Shown here piece by piece: positions 36,679-44,460 of a stretch of DNA of 64,000 nt. The DNA is taken from positions 123,512 to 187,511 of the forward strand of contig JAHCAG010000003.1 of the NCBI GenBank assembly GCA_019635015.1, read 5' to 3'. This stretch comes from Burkholderiales bacterium. Lineage in GTDB: Bacteria > Pseudomonadota > Gammaproteobacteria > Burkholderiales > SG8-41. The notes beneath the pieces are model-generated. The model was not told where the DNA came from, searched no databases, and worked only from the letters and a program-made list of their open reading frames with translations. The stretch's first letter is position 1. Every line of letters begins with the position of its first letter. The translations under genes and the position numbers were made by a program.

Positions 36679-36875
36679 GTTTCCTCGGCGGGAATCTGCT
36701 TGACGATGGCCTCGAGGCGCTCGCTGGCGGCCTCGATCTTCTGTTCGAGCTGCTTGTTGCGATGCAGGCTCGAAGCCAGTTCCTGGCGCAGCCGCTGCGT
36801 GTCTTCACGCAGCCGCTGGTTGGTTTCGACAAACTGCGCGAGTTTGTCCTCCAGTGCCTTGAGTTCGGCTTCCAT
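36675..36875 (-). CDS. ZapB-like coiled-coil protein
   Basis: A 66-residue protein that is one heptad-patterned helix (MEAELKALEDKLAQFVETNQ then RLREDTQRLRQELASS and LEQKIEAASERLEAIVKQ). Its size and position directly before zapA fit the ZapB-like or TIGR02449-type division protein of betaproteobacteria. The start at 36875 is preferred because the longer frame adds only a short non-coiled segment. Its stop overlaps the zapA start. Confidence 0.75.
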   Translation of the reverse strand: MEAELKALEDKLAQFVETNQRLREDTQRLRQELASSLHRNKQLEQKIEAASERLEAIVKQIPAEET

Positions 36876-37154
36876 GCGCGCACTATAGTGGGGATGGTGG
36901 GGAAAATCCAGACAGCTCAACTGTTAACGCCGGGTTTTGAATGTAGTTTGGCATGTGAGGCGCTCGTGCCGCTGCAATGATCCTGGAGAACTTCCGGAGC
37001 TGTGGCCGGATTGTCCTAGGGCACACCGCGCTCTTTTATAAGTATTTGTTTTTAAAGTATAATTTACCAATCGATGATGCGGACTCCAGACGCCGGTTGA
37101 TTTACAATCCGCCCTGTCCAGGACGAACCGCGACCGCATGCGGCCAGTTCCGGA
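36876..37154. other. gene-free stretch upstream of the riboswitch
   Basis: No gene is visible in these 279 bp. The leftmost part is the probable promoter region of the zapB-like/zapA operon on the minus strand. It includes the AT-rich leader motif copy 5 at 37039-37063; the rest appears ordinary. Confidence 0.5.
37039..37063 (+). promoter_or_regulatory. AT-rich leader motif, copy 5, with TATAAT
   Basis: TAAGTATTTGTTTTTAAAG is followed by TATAAT at 37058-37063, a consensus -10 box about 100 bp before the cobalamin riboswitch core. No good -35 box lies 16-18 bp upstream (TTTATA is the best). Confidence 0.4.
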
Positions 37155-37375
37155 CGCGTTTCGGGTGCCGGCCCATCCCCCTCGGGGACGCCGGTTAAAC
37201 GGGAAACAGGTGCGGCGTATCTGCCCAGGCCTGTGCTGCCCCCGCAACGGTAAGCGATCCGCATTCGATCCAGTGAATGCACTGCCGCGCCATCCAGCCA
37301 CTGTGTCCCTGAGACACGGGAAGGCGGCGCGGCGGCGATCGTGAGCCCGGAGACCGGCCTGCAACGCTGTGGTGG
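37155..37375 (+). promoter_or_regulatory. cobalamin (B12) riboswitch
   Basis: The core contains GCCACTG (37297-37303), the B12 box AGCCCGGAGACCGGCC (37344-37359), CCCGCAACGGTAAG (37241-37254) and an upstream GGTGCCGGCC arm. Together these are the conserved adenosylcobalamin aptamer elements in their proper order. It lies 115-335 bp before a BtuB-like receptor gene on the same strand and should turn that gene off when cobalamin is plentiful. Exact ends are approximate. Confidence 0.92.
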
Positions 37376-37489
37376 AAGTGCCGCGGGGAGGCGGCGTACC
37401 CGGTGTTACTGGTCTCCATTTCTCCCCTGCAGCGCTTCCTCAGGCATTTTTTTGCGCGCGGCGGGCGCGCCTGACAGGGAGCAGTGGAG

Positions 37490-39571
37490 ATGCATCTGAT
37501 TCTGATGGGTGCCGCGGCCGGTGTGCTGGCGGCAGGGCTGGCCACGGCGGCGGAAAAGCCGCCGGCAGTGCTGGAACCGGTGGTGGTCACCGCGACGCGG
37601 TTCAAGGACCGTTACGACGACAAACCGGTCAACGTGACGGTGATCAGCGCCGAGGACATGCAGCGCAGCGCGGCGAAGACCGTGCCCGACCTGCTGGCCG
37701 AGCAGGCGGGTATCCACATCCACGACTTTTTCGGCAATAACGCGGCGACGACAACCATCGACCTGCGCGGCTTCGGCATCAGCGGCACGCAGAACACGCT
37801 GATCCTGATCGACGGCCGCCGCGCCGCCGATCTCGACCTCTCCGGCGTGCAGTGGTCGGCCCTGCCGATGACGGCGATCGAACGCATCGAAATCGTCCGC
37901 GGCAGCGGTGCCGTGCTTTATGGCGACGGCGCAACTTCCGGCGTGATCAACATCATCACCCGCTCGCCGCTGGCGCAGCCGACCGGCGCGACCCTGGGCC
38001 TGCGTGCCGGCTCCTACGGCATGAAGGAACTCACTGCCTCGGCGAACTATGCCGGCGAGCGCATCGGCTTCAATCTCACGGCGAACAATTTCGAGTCCGA
38101 TGGCTACCGCGCCAACAACCACAACCGCCAGAGCAATGCGCTGGCCGACTTCCGCGTGCTCACCGGCAGCGGCGAAGTGGCGCTGAAGTTCGGCACCGAT
38201 CACCAGGGCATCCGCCTGCCGGGCGCGCGCCAGGTGCAGCCGAGCACCGGAGTCAACCAGCTCGCAAGCAACCGCCGCGGCGCGCAGACCCCGCTCGACT
38301 GGTCGCAGCGCAATGGCAACCGCATGAACCTCGACTGGCGCCATGACACCGGCCTCGGCGAATTCAATCTCGGCCTCGGCTGGCGCGACAAGGAGCAGGT
38401 GTCCTATTTCGATTTCGGCGGCTTCCCGGATTTCCGCATCGCCGACCTCGATGTCTGGTCCATTTCGCCGCGCTTCAAGGCGACACCGGCGCTGCCCGGC
38501 GGCAGGCACACGCTGGTTTTCGGCCTCGACTGGCAGCGCTGGGATTACCGCTTGCGGCGCTCGGACGCGGTGGCGAACATCGGCCGCCCGTTCAACACCA
38601 TCGACGCGCGGCAGGAGACCCTCGGCTTCTATGTCCAGGATTCGCTGGCGGTGTCCGAACGGCTGACCCTGATGGCCGGTCTGCGTGGTGAACGGTTCGC
38701 GATCGATGCCGATGACCGTTTTGATGCCGCGGCGCCCGGAGGCGCCTTCGGCTCGGGTGCGCCGTCGGGACTGCAGCGCGAATCGGAAAAGGCCTGGGAA
38801 CTCGGCGCGCGTTATGCCGTGACCCCCGGCGCGGCGCTGATTGCAAAAACCGGACGCAGCTACCGCTTCGCCAACGTCGATGAAATCTACGAAACCTCGG
38901 CGCTGTTCACCAACCAGTTCCAGTTCCTGCGGCCGCAGACCGCGCGCCACCATGAACTGGGTGTCGAGCTGCGCCGGGCTTCCGCCTGGATGCGCGCCGC
39001 GCTGTTCCAGATGGACGTGCGCGACGAAATCCACCTCGACGCCTACACTACCGGCATCGGCAACACCAATCTGCCGCCGTCGCGCCGCCGCGGACTGGAG
39101 CTTGAGGGCAAATGGCAGCCGCTGCGCCCGCTGGCGCTGTCGGGGTCCTATACCCATACCGATGCCGTGTTCCGCGAGGGTGTGCTGCCGGGCGGGGCAT
39201 TCACCCAGACCAATGTGGCGATCGGCGGCAGGAAGGTGCCGCTGGTGCCGCGCCACAAGATCAATCTCGGTGCGGCCTGGGCCTTCAGCCAGGCCACCCG
39301 CCTGAGCCTGATAGCCACTTATGTGGCGAAACAGTACATGGACAACGACCAGGGCAATACGCTAGGCACGCAGATTCCGTCGTACGTGGTGGCTGACCTG
39401 AAGCTGTCGCACCGCGAGGGTCCGTGGACGCTGAGCGCGGCGATCAACAACCTGTTCGACCGCGAGTATTACAACTACGCGGTGCGCAGCCAGTTCGTTG
39501 CCGACCGCTACAACGCCTATCCGCTGCCGGAGCGCAACTTCGGCGTTGCCGTGGAGTACGCCTTCCGCTGA
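37490..39571 (+). CDS. TonB-dependent outer-membrane receptor, BtuB-like (cobalamin)
   Basis: A 693-residue outer-membrane receptor. It has a signal peptide (MHLILMGAAAGVLAAGLATA), a TonB-box region (LEPVVVTATRFKD), the plug domain (VISAEDMQRSAAKTVPDLLA, IEIVRGSGAVLYGDGATSGV) and a 22-strand-type barrel ending LPERNFGVAVEYAFR with terminal-strand aromatic pattern. The upstream B12 riboswitch identifies the probable substrate as cobalamin or a precursor. ATG at 37490 has AGGGAG 8 bases upstream; a GTG at 37484 is the alternative. A 52-bp copy of its 3' end lies 231 bp downstream beyond a repeat element. Confidence 0.88.
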   Translation: MHLILMGAAAGVLAAGLATAAEKPPAVLEPVVVTATRFKDRYDDKPVNVTVISAEDMQRSAAKTVPDLLAEQAGIHIHDFFGNNAATTTIDLRGFGISGTQNTLILIDGRRAADLDLSGVQWSALPMTAIERIEIVRGSGAVLYGDGATSGVINIITRSPLAQPTGATLGLRAGSYGMKELTASANYAGERIGFNLTANNFESDGYRANNHNRQSNALADFRVLTGSGEVALKFGTDHQGIRLPGARQVQPSTGVNQLASNRRGAQTPLDWSQRNGNRMNLDWRHDTGLGEFNLGLGWRDKEQVSYFDFGGFPDFRIADLDVWSISPRFKATPALPGGRHTLVFGLDWQRWDYRLRRSDAVANIGRPFNTIDARQETLGFYVQDSLAVSERLTLMAGLRGERFAIDADDRFDAAAPGGAFGSGAPSGLQRESEKAWELGARYAVTPGAALIAKTGRSYRFANVDEIYETSALFTNQFQFLRPQTARHHELGVELRRASAWMRAALFQMDVRDEIHLDAYTTGIGNTNLPPSRRRGLELEGKWQPLRPLALSGSYTHTDAVFREGVLPGGAFTQTNVAIGGRKVPLVPRHKINLGAAWAFSQATRLSLIATYVAKQYMDNDQGNTLGTQIPSYVVADLKLSHREGPWTLSAAINNLFDREYYNYAVRSQFVADRYNAYPLPERNFGVAVEYAFR

Positions 39572-39575
39572 AAAC
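39524..39575 (+). repeat. 52-bp direct repeat, copy 1 (receptor 3' end)
   Basis: Bases 39524-39575, which include the last codons and stop of the receptor, are identical to 39755-39806. The two copies flank a terminator and a GTAGCCCGG-type element. Confidence 0.95.
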
Positions 39576-39593
39576 GGTTCTGGTTGCCGCTGC

Positions 39594-39621
39594 AAGCCGC
39601 GCCTTGAGCGCGGCTTTTTTT
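39594..39621 (+). terminator. intrinsic terminator of the receptor gene
   Basis: AAGCCGCGC and GCGCGGCTT form a 9-bp stem with loop CTTGA, followed by a run of seven T residues, 23 bp after the receptor stop. Confidence 0.88.
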
Positions 39622-39752
39622 AGCGTCTATCAAAATGACTTTTTGTGCGCCACATCCCCGTAGCCCGGATGCAGGCCGCAGGCCGTAATCCGGGGACACA
39701 GTGGCTCATTGCGATGGCTGACCCGGATTCCACTTCGTTCCATCCGGGCTAC
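39622..39752 (-). repeat. GTAGCCCGG-type palindromic element R1
   Basis: The core 39660-39752 begins GTAGCCCGGATG and ends with its inverse CATCCGGGCTAC, with a second inner inverted pair (TAATCCGGG/CCCGGATT). The outer tail (39622-39659) is a minus-strand copy of the GGCGCACAAA...TCATTTTG sequence found beside R2 and R3. Length with tail is about 131 bp. Confidence 0.85.
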
Positions 39753-39754
39753 AA

Positions 39755-39806
39755 CTGCCGGAGCGCAACTTCGGCGTTGCCGTGGAGTACGCCTTCCGCT
39801 GAAAAC
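39755..39806 (+). repeat. 52-bp direct repeat, copy 2 (detached receptor 3' end)
   Basis: An exact copy of 39524-39575 placed after element R1 and before a second terminator. It is a non-coding remnant carrying the C-terminal codons and stop. Confidence 0.95.
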
Positions 39807-39835
39807 CGCGCTTCGAGCGCGGCTTTCTTTTTCTT
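39804..39835 (+). terminator. second intrinsic terminator
   Basis: CCGCGC and GCGCGG pair around TTCGA, extended by A and T flanks, and are followed by CTTTCTTTTTC. It follows the detached receptor end and precedes msbA by 30 bp, so it may reflect the original terminator of the receptor gene. Confidence 0.8.
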
Positions 39836-39865
39836 TATTATCAGAAGTTTGCTATCGTTCGGCCT

Positions 39866-41629
39866 GTGAATTCCCATGCGAAAACGATGTCCGGAACCGG
39901 GCTTTATCTGCGACTGTTGCAGCACGTGCGGCCGTACTGGCGGGTGTTCGCCCTCGGGATTCTCGGCATTGTCATTGTTGCCGCCACCGAACCGGCGCTG
40001 CCGGCCCTGCTGAAACCGCTGCTCGACGGCGTTTTCGTCGAGAAGAACGAGGCGGTGATCCGCTGGACGCCGGTGTTCATCGTCGGCCTGTTCGTGGTGC
40101 GCGGCCTGGCTGAGTATCTGGCGCAGTATTCGCTGAACTGGGTCGGCAATCGGCTGGTGATGGATCTGCGCGGCGTGATGTTCCGCAAACTGCTGACCCT
40201 GCCGGCGCGTTATTACGACGACCAGGCCTCGGGCAACCTGATCTCGAAACTGACCTTCGACGTGATGCAGGTGACCACCGCGGCGACCAGCGTGCTGACC
40301 GCGATATTCAAGGACACGCTGGTGATCATTGGCCTGCTGGCGTGGATGCTGTGGCTCAACTGGAAACTGACGCTGTTTGCGCTGGTGATGGCGCCGGTGA
40401 TCGTGCTGGTGGTGCGGGTGATCAGCGTGCGCCTGCGCAATTCCAGCCGTGCGGTGCAGAACCAGATGGGCGACATGACCCAGGTCATCCAGGAAACCAT
40501 CGAGGGCCACCGCGTGGTGAAGCTCTTCGGCGGGCAGGACTACGAGCAGCAGCGTTTCGACGCCCAGGCCAACAGCGTGCGCCGTCAGCTGATGAAGCAG
40601 GTCGCCGCATCGGCTGCCAGCGTGCCGATCGTGCAGTTCATCGCCGCACTGGCGCTGGCCTCCATCGTCTATCTCGCGACCCAGCAGTCAAATGCGGCAC
40701 AGATCACCGTCGGCGGCTTCGTCTCCTTCATCACCGCGATGCTGATGCTGACTGCGCCGCTCAAACGCATTACCAGCGTCAACGAACCGCTGCAGCGCGG
40801 GCTCGCCGCGGCGGAGAGCGTGTTCGCGCTGATCGACCAGCCCGGCGAGCCGGATCGCGGAACCGTCGATCCGGGCCGTGTGCGCGGCGAGCTCCGGTTC
40901 GAAGCGGTTTCTTTCAGTTATGGCGGCGAGGGACGGGCGGCGCTCGCCGGCATAGACCTCGCGATTGCGCCGGGTGAGACGGTGGCCCTGGTCGGCGCCT
41001 CCGGCAGCGGCAAGACCACGCTGGCCAACCTCGTCCCGCGTTTCTACACGCCCACCGCCGGCCGCATCCTGCTCGATGGCCGTGACACCGGGGATCTGAC
41101 ACTGGCCGGCCTGCGCGCCAACATCGCGCTGGTCAGCCAGGACGTGGTGCTGTTCAACGACACGGTGGCGGCGAACATCGCCTACGGCGCGATGAAGCAG
41201 GCCTCGCGTGCCGAGATCACCGCCGCGGCGGAGGCCGCGCATGCGCTGGAGTTCATCGCGCAGATGCCGCTGGGTCTCGACACCATGGTCGGTGAAAACG
41301 GCGTCAAACTCTCCGGCGGCCAGCGCCAGCGCCTGGCGATCGCCCGCGCGCTGCTGAAAAACGCGCCGGTGCTGATCCTCGACGAGGCGACCTCGGCGCT
41401 GGACACCGAATCCGAGCGCCATGTGCAGGCCGCGCTGGAAGTGCTGATGCGCGGGCGCACCACGCTGGTGATCGCGCACCGCCTGTCGACGATCGAGAAG
41501 GCGCACCGCATCGTCGTGCTCGACGGCGGGCGGATCGCCGAAACTGGGACGCATGGAGAGCTGCTGGCGCGTGAAGGCAAATACGCGCAGCTCTATCGCA
41601 ACCAGTTCCTGTCAGTGGGGGAGGGCTGA
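39866..41629 (+). CDS. msbA: lipid A export ATP-binding/permease protein MsbA
   Basis: A 587-residue half-transporter that flips lipid A-core across the inner membrane. The N-terminal domain (about residues 15-320) has six hydrophobic helices; the C-terminal ATPase has Walker A GASGSGKTT, signature [15 protein letters not shown] and Walker B VLILDEATSALDTESE. SQDVVLFNDTVAANIAYG is the usual Q-loop region. The GTG at 39866 is given as the start; the ATG at 39887 (MSGTGLYLRLLQHV) is a close alternative, as it matches the family beginning. It heads the surface-glycan locus and is followed 3 bp later by a glycosyltransferase. Confidence 0.93.
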   Translation: MNSHAKTMSGTGLYLRLLQHVRPYWRVFALGILGIVIVAATEPALPALLKPLLDGVFVEKNEAVIRWTPVFIVGLFVVRGLAEYLAQYSLNWVGNRLVMDLRGVMFRKLLTLPARYYDDQASGNLISKLTFDVMQVTTAATSVLTAIFKDTLVIIGLLAWMLWLNWKLTLFALVMAPVIVLVVRVISVRLRNSSRAVQNQMGDMTQVIQETIEGHRVVKLFGGQDYEQQRFDAQANSVRRQLMKQVAASAASVPIVQFIAALALASIVYLATQQSNAAQITVGGFVSFITAMLMLTAPLKRITSVNEPLQRGLAAAESVFALIDQPGEPDRGTVDPGRVRGELRFEAVSFSYGGEGRAALAGIDLAIAPGETVALVGASGSGKTTLANLVPRFYTPTAGRILLDGRDTGDLTLAGLRANIALVSQDVVLFNDTVAANIAYGAMKQASRAEITAAAEAAHALEFIAQMPLGLDTMVGENGVKLSGGQRQRLAIARALLKNAPVLILDEATSALDTESERHVQAALEVLMRGRTTLVIAHRLSTIEKAHRIVVLDGGRIAETGTHGELLAREGKYAQLYRNQFLSVGEG

Positions 41630-41632
41630 GCC

Positions 41633-42580
41633 GTGCCGAAGCTGTCCATCGTCACGCCCGTCTACAAGGCCGAAGGTTGTCTCGAAGAACTCCACCGCCG
41701 GCTGGTCGCCGTGCTGGAGACCATCACCGCGGATTTCGAGATCGTGATGGTCGAGGACTGCGGCGGCGACCGCTCCTGGGAGATCATCCGCCAGCTCGCG
41801 GCCGCCGATCCGCGGGTCAAGGGCCTGCAGTTCAGCCGCAACTTCGGCCAGCATTACGGCATCACCGCCGGACTCGATGTTGCGGAGGGCGACTGGGTGG
41901 TGGTGATGGACTGCGACCTGCAGGACCGGCCCGAGGAAATTCCGGCGCTGTATGCCAGGGCGCAGGAAGGTTTCGACGTGGTGCTGGCGCGGCGCGGCGG
42001 GCGCACCGACGGCGCGCTCAAGCGTTTCTCGTCCTGGTGTTTCTACCGCTTGCTGAGCTGGCTCGCCGACACCGAGTACGACAGCGCCACCGGCAACTTC
42101 CGCATCATCTCGCGCAAGGTGGTGCTGGCGAGCCGGCAGATGCGTGAGCAGCTGCGCTTCTTCGGCGGCCTGGTGAACTGGATGGGTTTCCCCACCGCAT
42201 CAATCGAGGTCAGCCACGCGACCCGGCACGAAGGCAAGTCAACCTATACCTTCGCCAAGCTGTGGCGGCTGGCCACTGACACCATCATTGCCTATTCCGA
42301 CAAGCCGCTGCGGCTGGCGGTGCGTTTCGGTTTTGCAATGTCGCTGCTTTCTTTTGCCGCCGGCCTGTTCATCCTCGTGCGCGCGATGCTCTACGGCTCG
42401 CCGGTGGTCGGCTGGCCCAGCCTCTTCGTGTCCGTGTATTTCATCGGCGGCATCATCATCAGCATACTCGGCGTGCTCGGCATCTACCTCGGAAAGACTT
42501 TCGACGAGGCGAAGAAACGCCCCTTGTACATCGTGATGAACAGCACTTTCGAACATGCACCCCGCGATCCGGCGCGTTGA
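41633..42580 (+). CDS. GT2 polyprenyl-phosphate sugar transferase (ArnC/GtrB-like)
   Basis: A 315-residue family-2 glycosyltransferase. The GT-A domain has LSIVTPVYKAEGCLEEL, the DCDLQDRPEEIPALY metal region (about residues 92-106) and the C-terminal active-site strand. Two membrane helices follow (about 230-255 and 260-285, with FGFAMSLLSFAAGLFILV and FIGGIIISILGVLGIYLG) and a cytoplasmic tail. This matches ArnC/GtrB/dolichol-phosphate mannose synthase-type enzymes, which move a sugar to polyprenyl phosphate at the inner face of the membrane. It starts at GTG 3 bp after msbA. The SMR-type gene at 43220 and the GT39 gene at 48397 could complete the relay. Confidence 0.85.
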   Translation: MPKLSIVTPVYKAEGCLEELHRRLVAVLETITADFEIVMVEDCGGDRSWEIIRQLAAADPRVKGLQFSRNFGQHYGITAGLDVAEGDWVVVMDCDLQDRPEEIPALYARAQEGFDVVLARRGGRTDGALKRFSSWCFYRLLSWLADTEYDSATGNFRIISRKVVLASRQMREQLRFFGGLVNWMGFPTASIEVSHATRHEGKSTYTFAKLWRLATDTIIAYSDKPLRLAVRFGFAMSLLSFAAGLFILVRAMLYGSPVVGWPSLFVSVYFIGGIIISILGVLGIYLGKTFDEAKKRPLYIVMNSTFEHAPRDPAR

Positions 42581-43223
42581 GTGGGACAGCGCCGCCTTCG
42601 GGCGCGACTGTTACGAGATCACTGCTGCTGACGAAGATGCGCTGCGCGAGGCCGCCGCGACGCCTGGACATTACGCGCTCAAGCTTGATCCGCTGGCGGA
42701 CAAGTCGGCGCTGCAGCGCCACGGTTTCTACTACGTCGACACGCTGCTCGAGCCGTATTGCCGTCGAGAAGACTTCGTCGCGCACCGCGATGCGAAGGCG
42801 GCCTGCACGCGCAACGAAAAAATCGAAGACCTGCTGACGATCTGCCATGGTGCTTTCGAGCACGGCCGTTTCCACCGCGATTTCAACCTGCCACGCGCCG
42901 GCGCCGATCTGCGTTACGACAACTGGCTGCGCCAGGTGCATGCCGCGGGTGATGCCTGGGGCCTGCGTTACGACGGAACGCTCGCCGGATTCATTGCGGT
43001 GATGCAGAACCGCCTCGTGCTGCATGCGATGGCCGCACCGTTTCGCGGGCGCGGGCTGGCGAAGTGCCTGTGGACCACGGTCTGCAATGCGCTGTTCGCG
43101 CAGGGCCATGCCGAACTCTGCAGTTCGGTTTCCGCCGCCAACATCGCGGTGATCCGTCTTTACCAGTCGCTGGGCTTCCGCCTGCGCCATCCCGTCGATG
43201 TCTATCACCGGTGGACGACATGA
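42555..43223 (+). CDS. GNAT acetyltransferase, WecD/RffC-like
   Basis: A 222-residue protein with the two-lobed layout of WecD, the enzyme that N-acetylates dTDP-4-amino-4,6-dideoxygalactose. The N-terminal lobe includes the ALKLDPLADKSALQRHGFYY region, and the C-terminal GNAT lobe the acetyl-CoA loop APFRGRGLAKCLW and the last-strand SAANIAVIRLYQSLGFR. The start overlaps the glycosyltransferase end by 26 bp, which is a tight coupling. A WecE-like aminotransferase lies two genes away, so an N-acetylated 4-amino sugar is likely. Confidence 0.75.
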   Translation: MHPAIRRVEWDSAAFGRDCYEITAADEDALREAAATPGHYALKLDPLADKSALQRHGFYYVDTLLEPYCRREDFVAHRDAKAACTRNEKIEDLLTICHGAFEHGRFHRDFNLPRAGADLRYDNWLRQVHAAGDAWGLRYDGTLAGFIAVMQNRLVLHAMAAPFRGRGLAKCLWTTVCNALFAQGHAELCSSVSAANIAVIRLYQSLGFRLRHPVDVYHRWTT

Positions 43224-43591
43224 AATACTTGAGCTATCTATTTGTTTTTATTACTGTTTTTCTGACAGTCTATAGCCAGATCGTGATCAAGTGGCAGGTC
43301 GTTGCCGCCGGCGCCTTTCCCGAGGCCACCCCCGACCGCATCTGGTTCCTCGCCAGGCTGATGCTCAATCCCTGGATCATCTCGGGCCTGCTGGCGGGCC
43401 TGCTCGCCGCGGTGTCGTGGATGGCGGCGATGACCAAACTCGAGCTGTCGCATGCCTATCCCTTCATGAGCCTCGCCTTCATCGGCGTGCTGGTGCTGAG
43501 CGCGCTGGTGTTCCACGAACCGGTCAATGCCTGGAAAGTCGGCGGCCTCGCACTGATCACGCTGGGCATCATCGTCGGGAGCCAGGGTTGA
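43220..43591 (+). CDS. SMR/EamA-type small membrane transporter (flippase candidate)
   Basis: A 123-residue membrane protein with four hydrophobic helices (LSYLFVFITVFLTVYS, WIISGLLAGLLAAVSWMAAM, YPFMSLAFIGVLVLSALVF, AWKVGGLALITLGIIVGS). It resembles the short multidrug-resistance/ArnE-ArnF subgroup, whose members flip undecaprenyl-phosphate-linked aminosugars. The LSHAYPFMSLAF and FHEPVNAWKVGGLALI segments are typical. Start overlaps the acetyltransferase stop (ATGA). It may be the flippase of the polyprenyl-linked sugar made by the GT2 gene. Confidence 0.72.
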   Translation: MKYLSYLFVFITVFLTVYSQIVIKWQVVAAGAFPEATPDRIWFLARLMLNPWIISGLLAGLLAAVSWMAAMTKLELSHAYPFMSLAFIGVLVLSALVFHEPVNAWKVGGLALITLGIIVGSQG

Positions 43592-44460
43592 GATTGTGCC
43601 CGGACTGCGGTGGCGTTCTCGCCGCCGCAGGCTGGCATTGCGGCAGTTGCGGCTATCAGGCGCCGCAGCGCGACGGCTTTGTTGCACTGGCACCGGAACT
43701 CGCGCAGAAGGCCGAGGGTTTTGATCCCGCGCTGTTCACGGAGCTGGCCGCGCTGGAAGCGGGCAACTTCTGGTTCCGCGCACGCAACCGGCTGATCGTC
43801 TGGGCGCTGCAGCGTTACGCGCCCGGCTTCGGCAACCTGCTTGAGGTCGGCTGCGGCACCGGTTATGTGCTGCAGGGCATTGCCGCGGCTTTTCCGCAGG
43901 CGCGGCTGGTCGCCAGCGAAGCGGAAACCGAAGGCCTGCGTTTTGCCGCGCAGCGGGTGCCGGCAGCGGAGTTCCTGCAGATGGATGCGCGGCGCATGCC
44001 TTATGAACAGGAGTTCGACGTCATCGGCGCCTTCGACGTGATCGAGCACATCGGCGAGGACGAGACGGTGCTGGCGCAGATGCGCTGCGCGCTGCGGCCC
44101 GGCGGCAGCCTGCTGCTGACCGTGCCCCAGCATCCCTTCCTGTGGAGCGAATACGATGTGCGCGCCCATCATGTGCGGCGCTACACAAGATCCGAGTTGC
44201 GGCAAAAGCTCGGGCGCGCGGGTTTCAGCGTCGTTAGAATGACGTCTTTCGTCTCCGTACTGCTGCCGCTGATGATGCTGTCCCGAATGGCCCGCCGGGC
44301 TGCCGCCGCCGATTATGATCCGCTGGCCGAGCTGCGCATCGGCCGTGTCGCCAATGCCGTCCTTGAGCGCGCGCTTGATGCCGAACGGCTGCTGATCCGC
44401 GCCGGCCTGCCGCTGCCCTGCGGCGGATCCCTGCTCGCCGTGGCAAGGGCGCCGGCATGA
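43588..44460 (+). CDS. class I SAM-dependent methyltransferase with N-terminal zinc ribbon
   Basis: A 290-residue protein from a TTG start (TTGA overlap with the previous stop; an alternative TTG lies at 43594). The N-terminal CPDCGG...CGSCGY region (about residues 4-26) can bind zinc. The methyltransferase core begins at GNLLEVGCGTGYVLQGI (SAM motif I), with FDVIGAFDVIEHIGEDE, GGSLLLTVPQHPFLWSEYD and HHVRRYTRSELRQKL as further family marks. A hydrophobic segment (VSVLLPLMMLS) lies near the end. It probably methylates a sugar or lipid-linked intermediate. Confidence 0.82.
   Translation: MRLCPDCGGVLAAAGWHCGSCGYQAPQRDGFVALAPELAQKAEGFDPALFTELAALEAGNFWFRARNRLIVWALQRYAPGFGNLLEVGCGTGYVLQGIAAAFPQARLVASEAETEGLRFAAQRVPAAEFLQMDARRMPYEQEFDVIGAFDVIEHIGEDETVLAQMRCALRPGGSLLLTVPQHPFLWSEYDVRAHHVRRYTRSELRQKLGRAGFSVVRMTSFVSVLLPLMMLSRMARRAAAADYDPLAELRIGRVANAVLERALDAERLLIRAGLPLPCGGSLLAVARAPA

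Noticed and set aside
43220..43262. AT-rich motif in the SMR gene as a regulatory copy
   Set aside because: It lies within hydrophobic codons (Phe, Val, Ile, Leu rich), which explains the T-rich sequence; listed only as a weak match.
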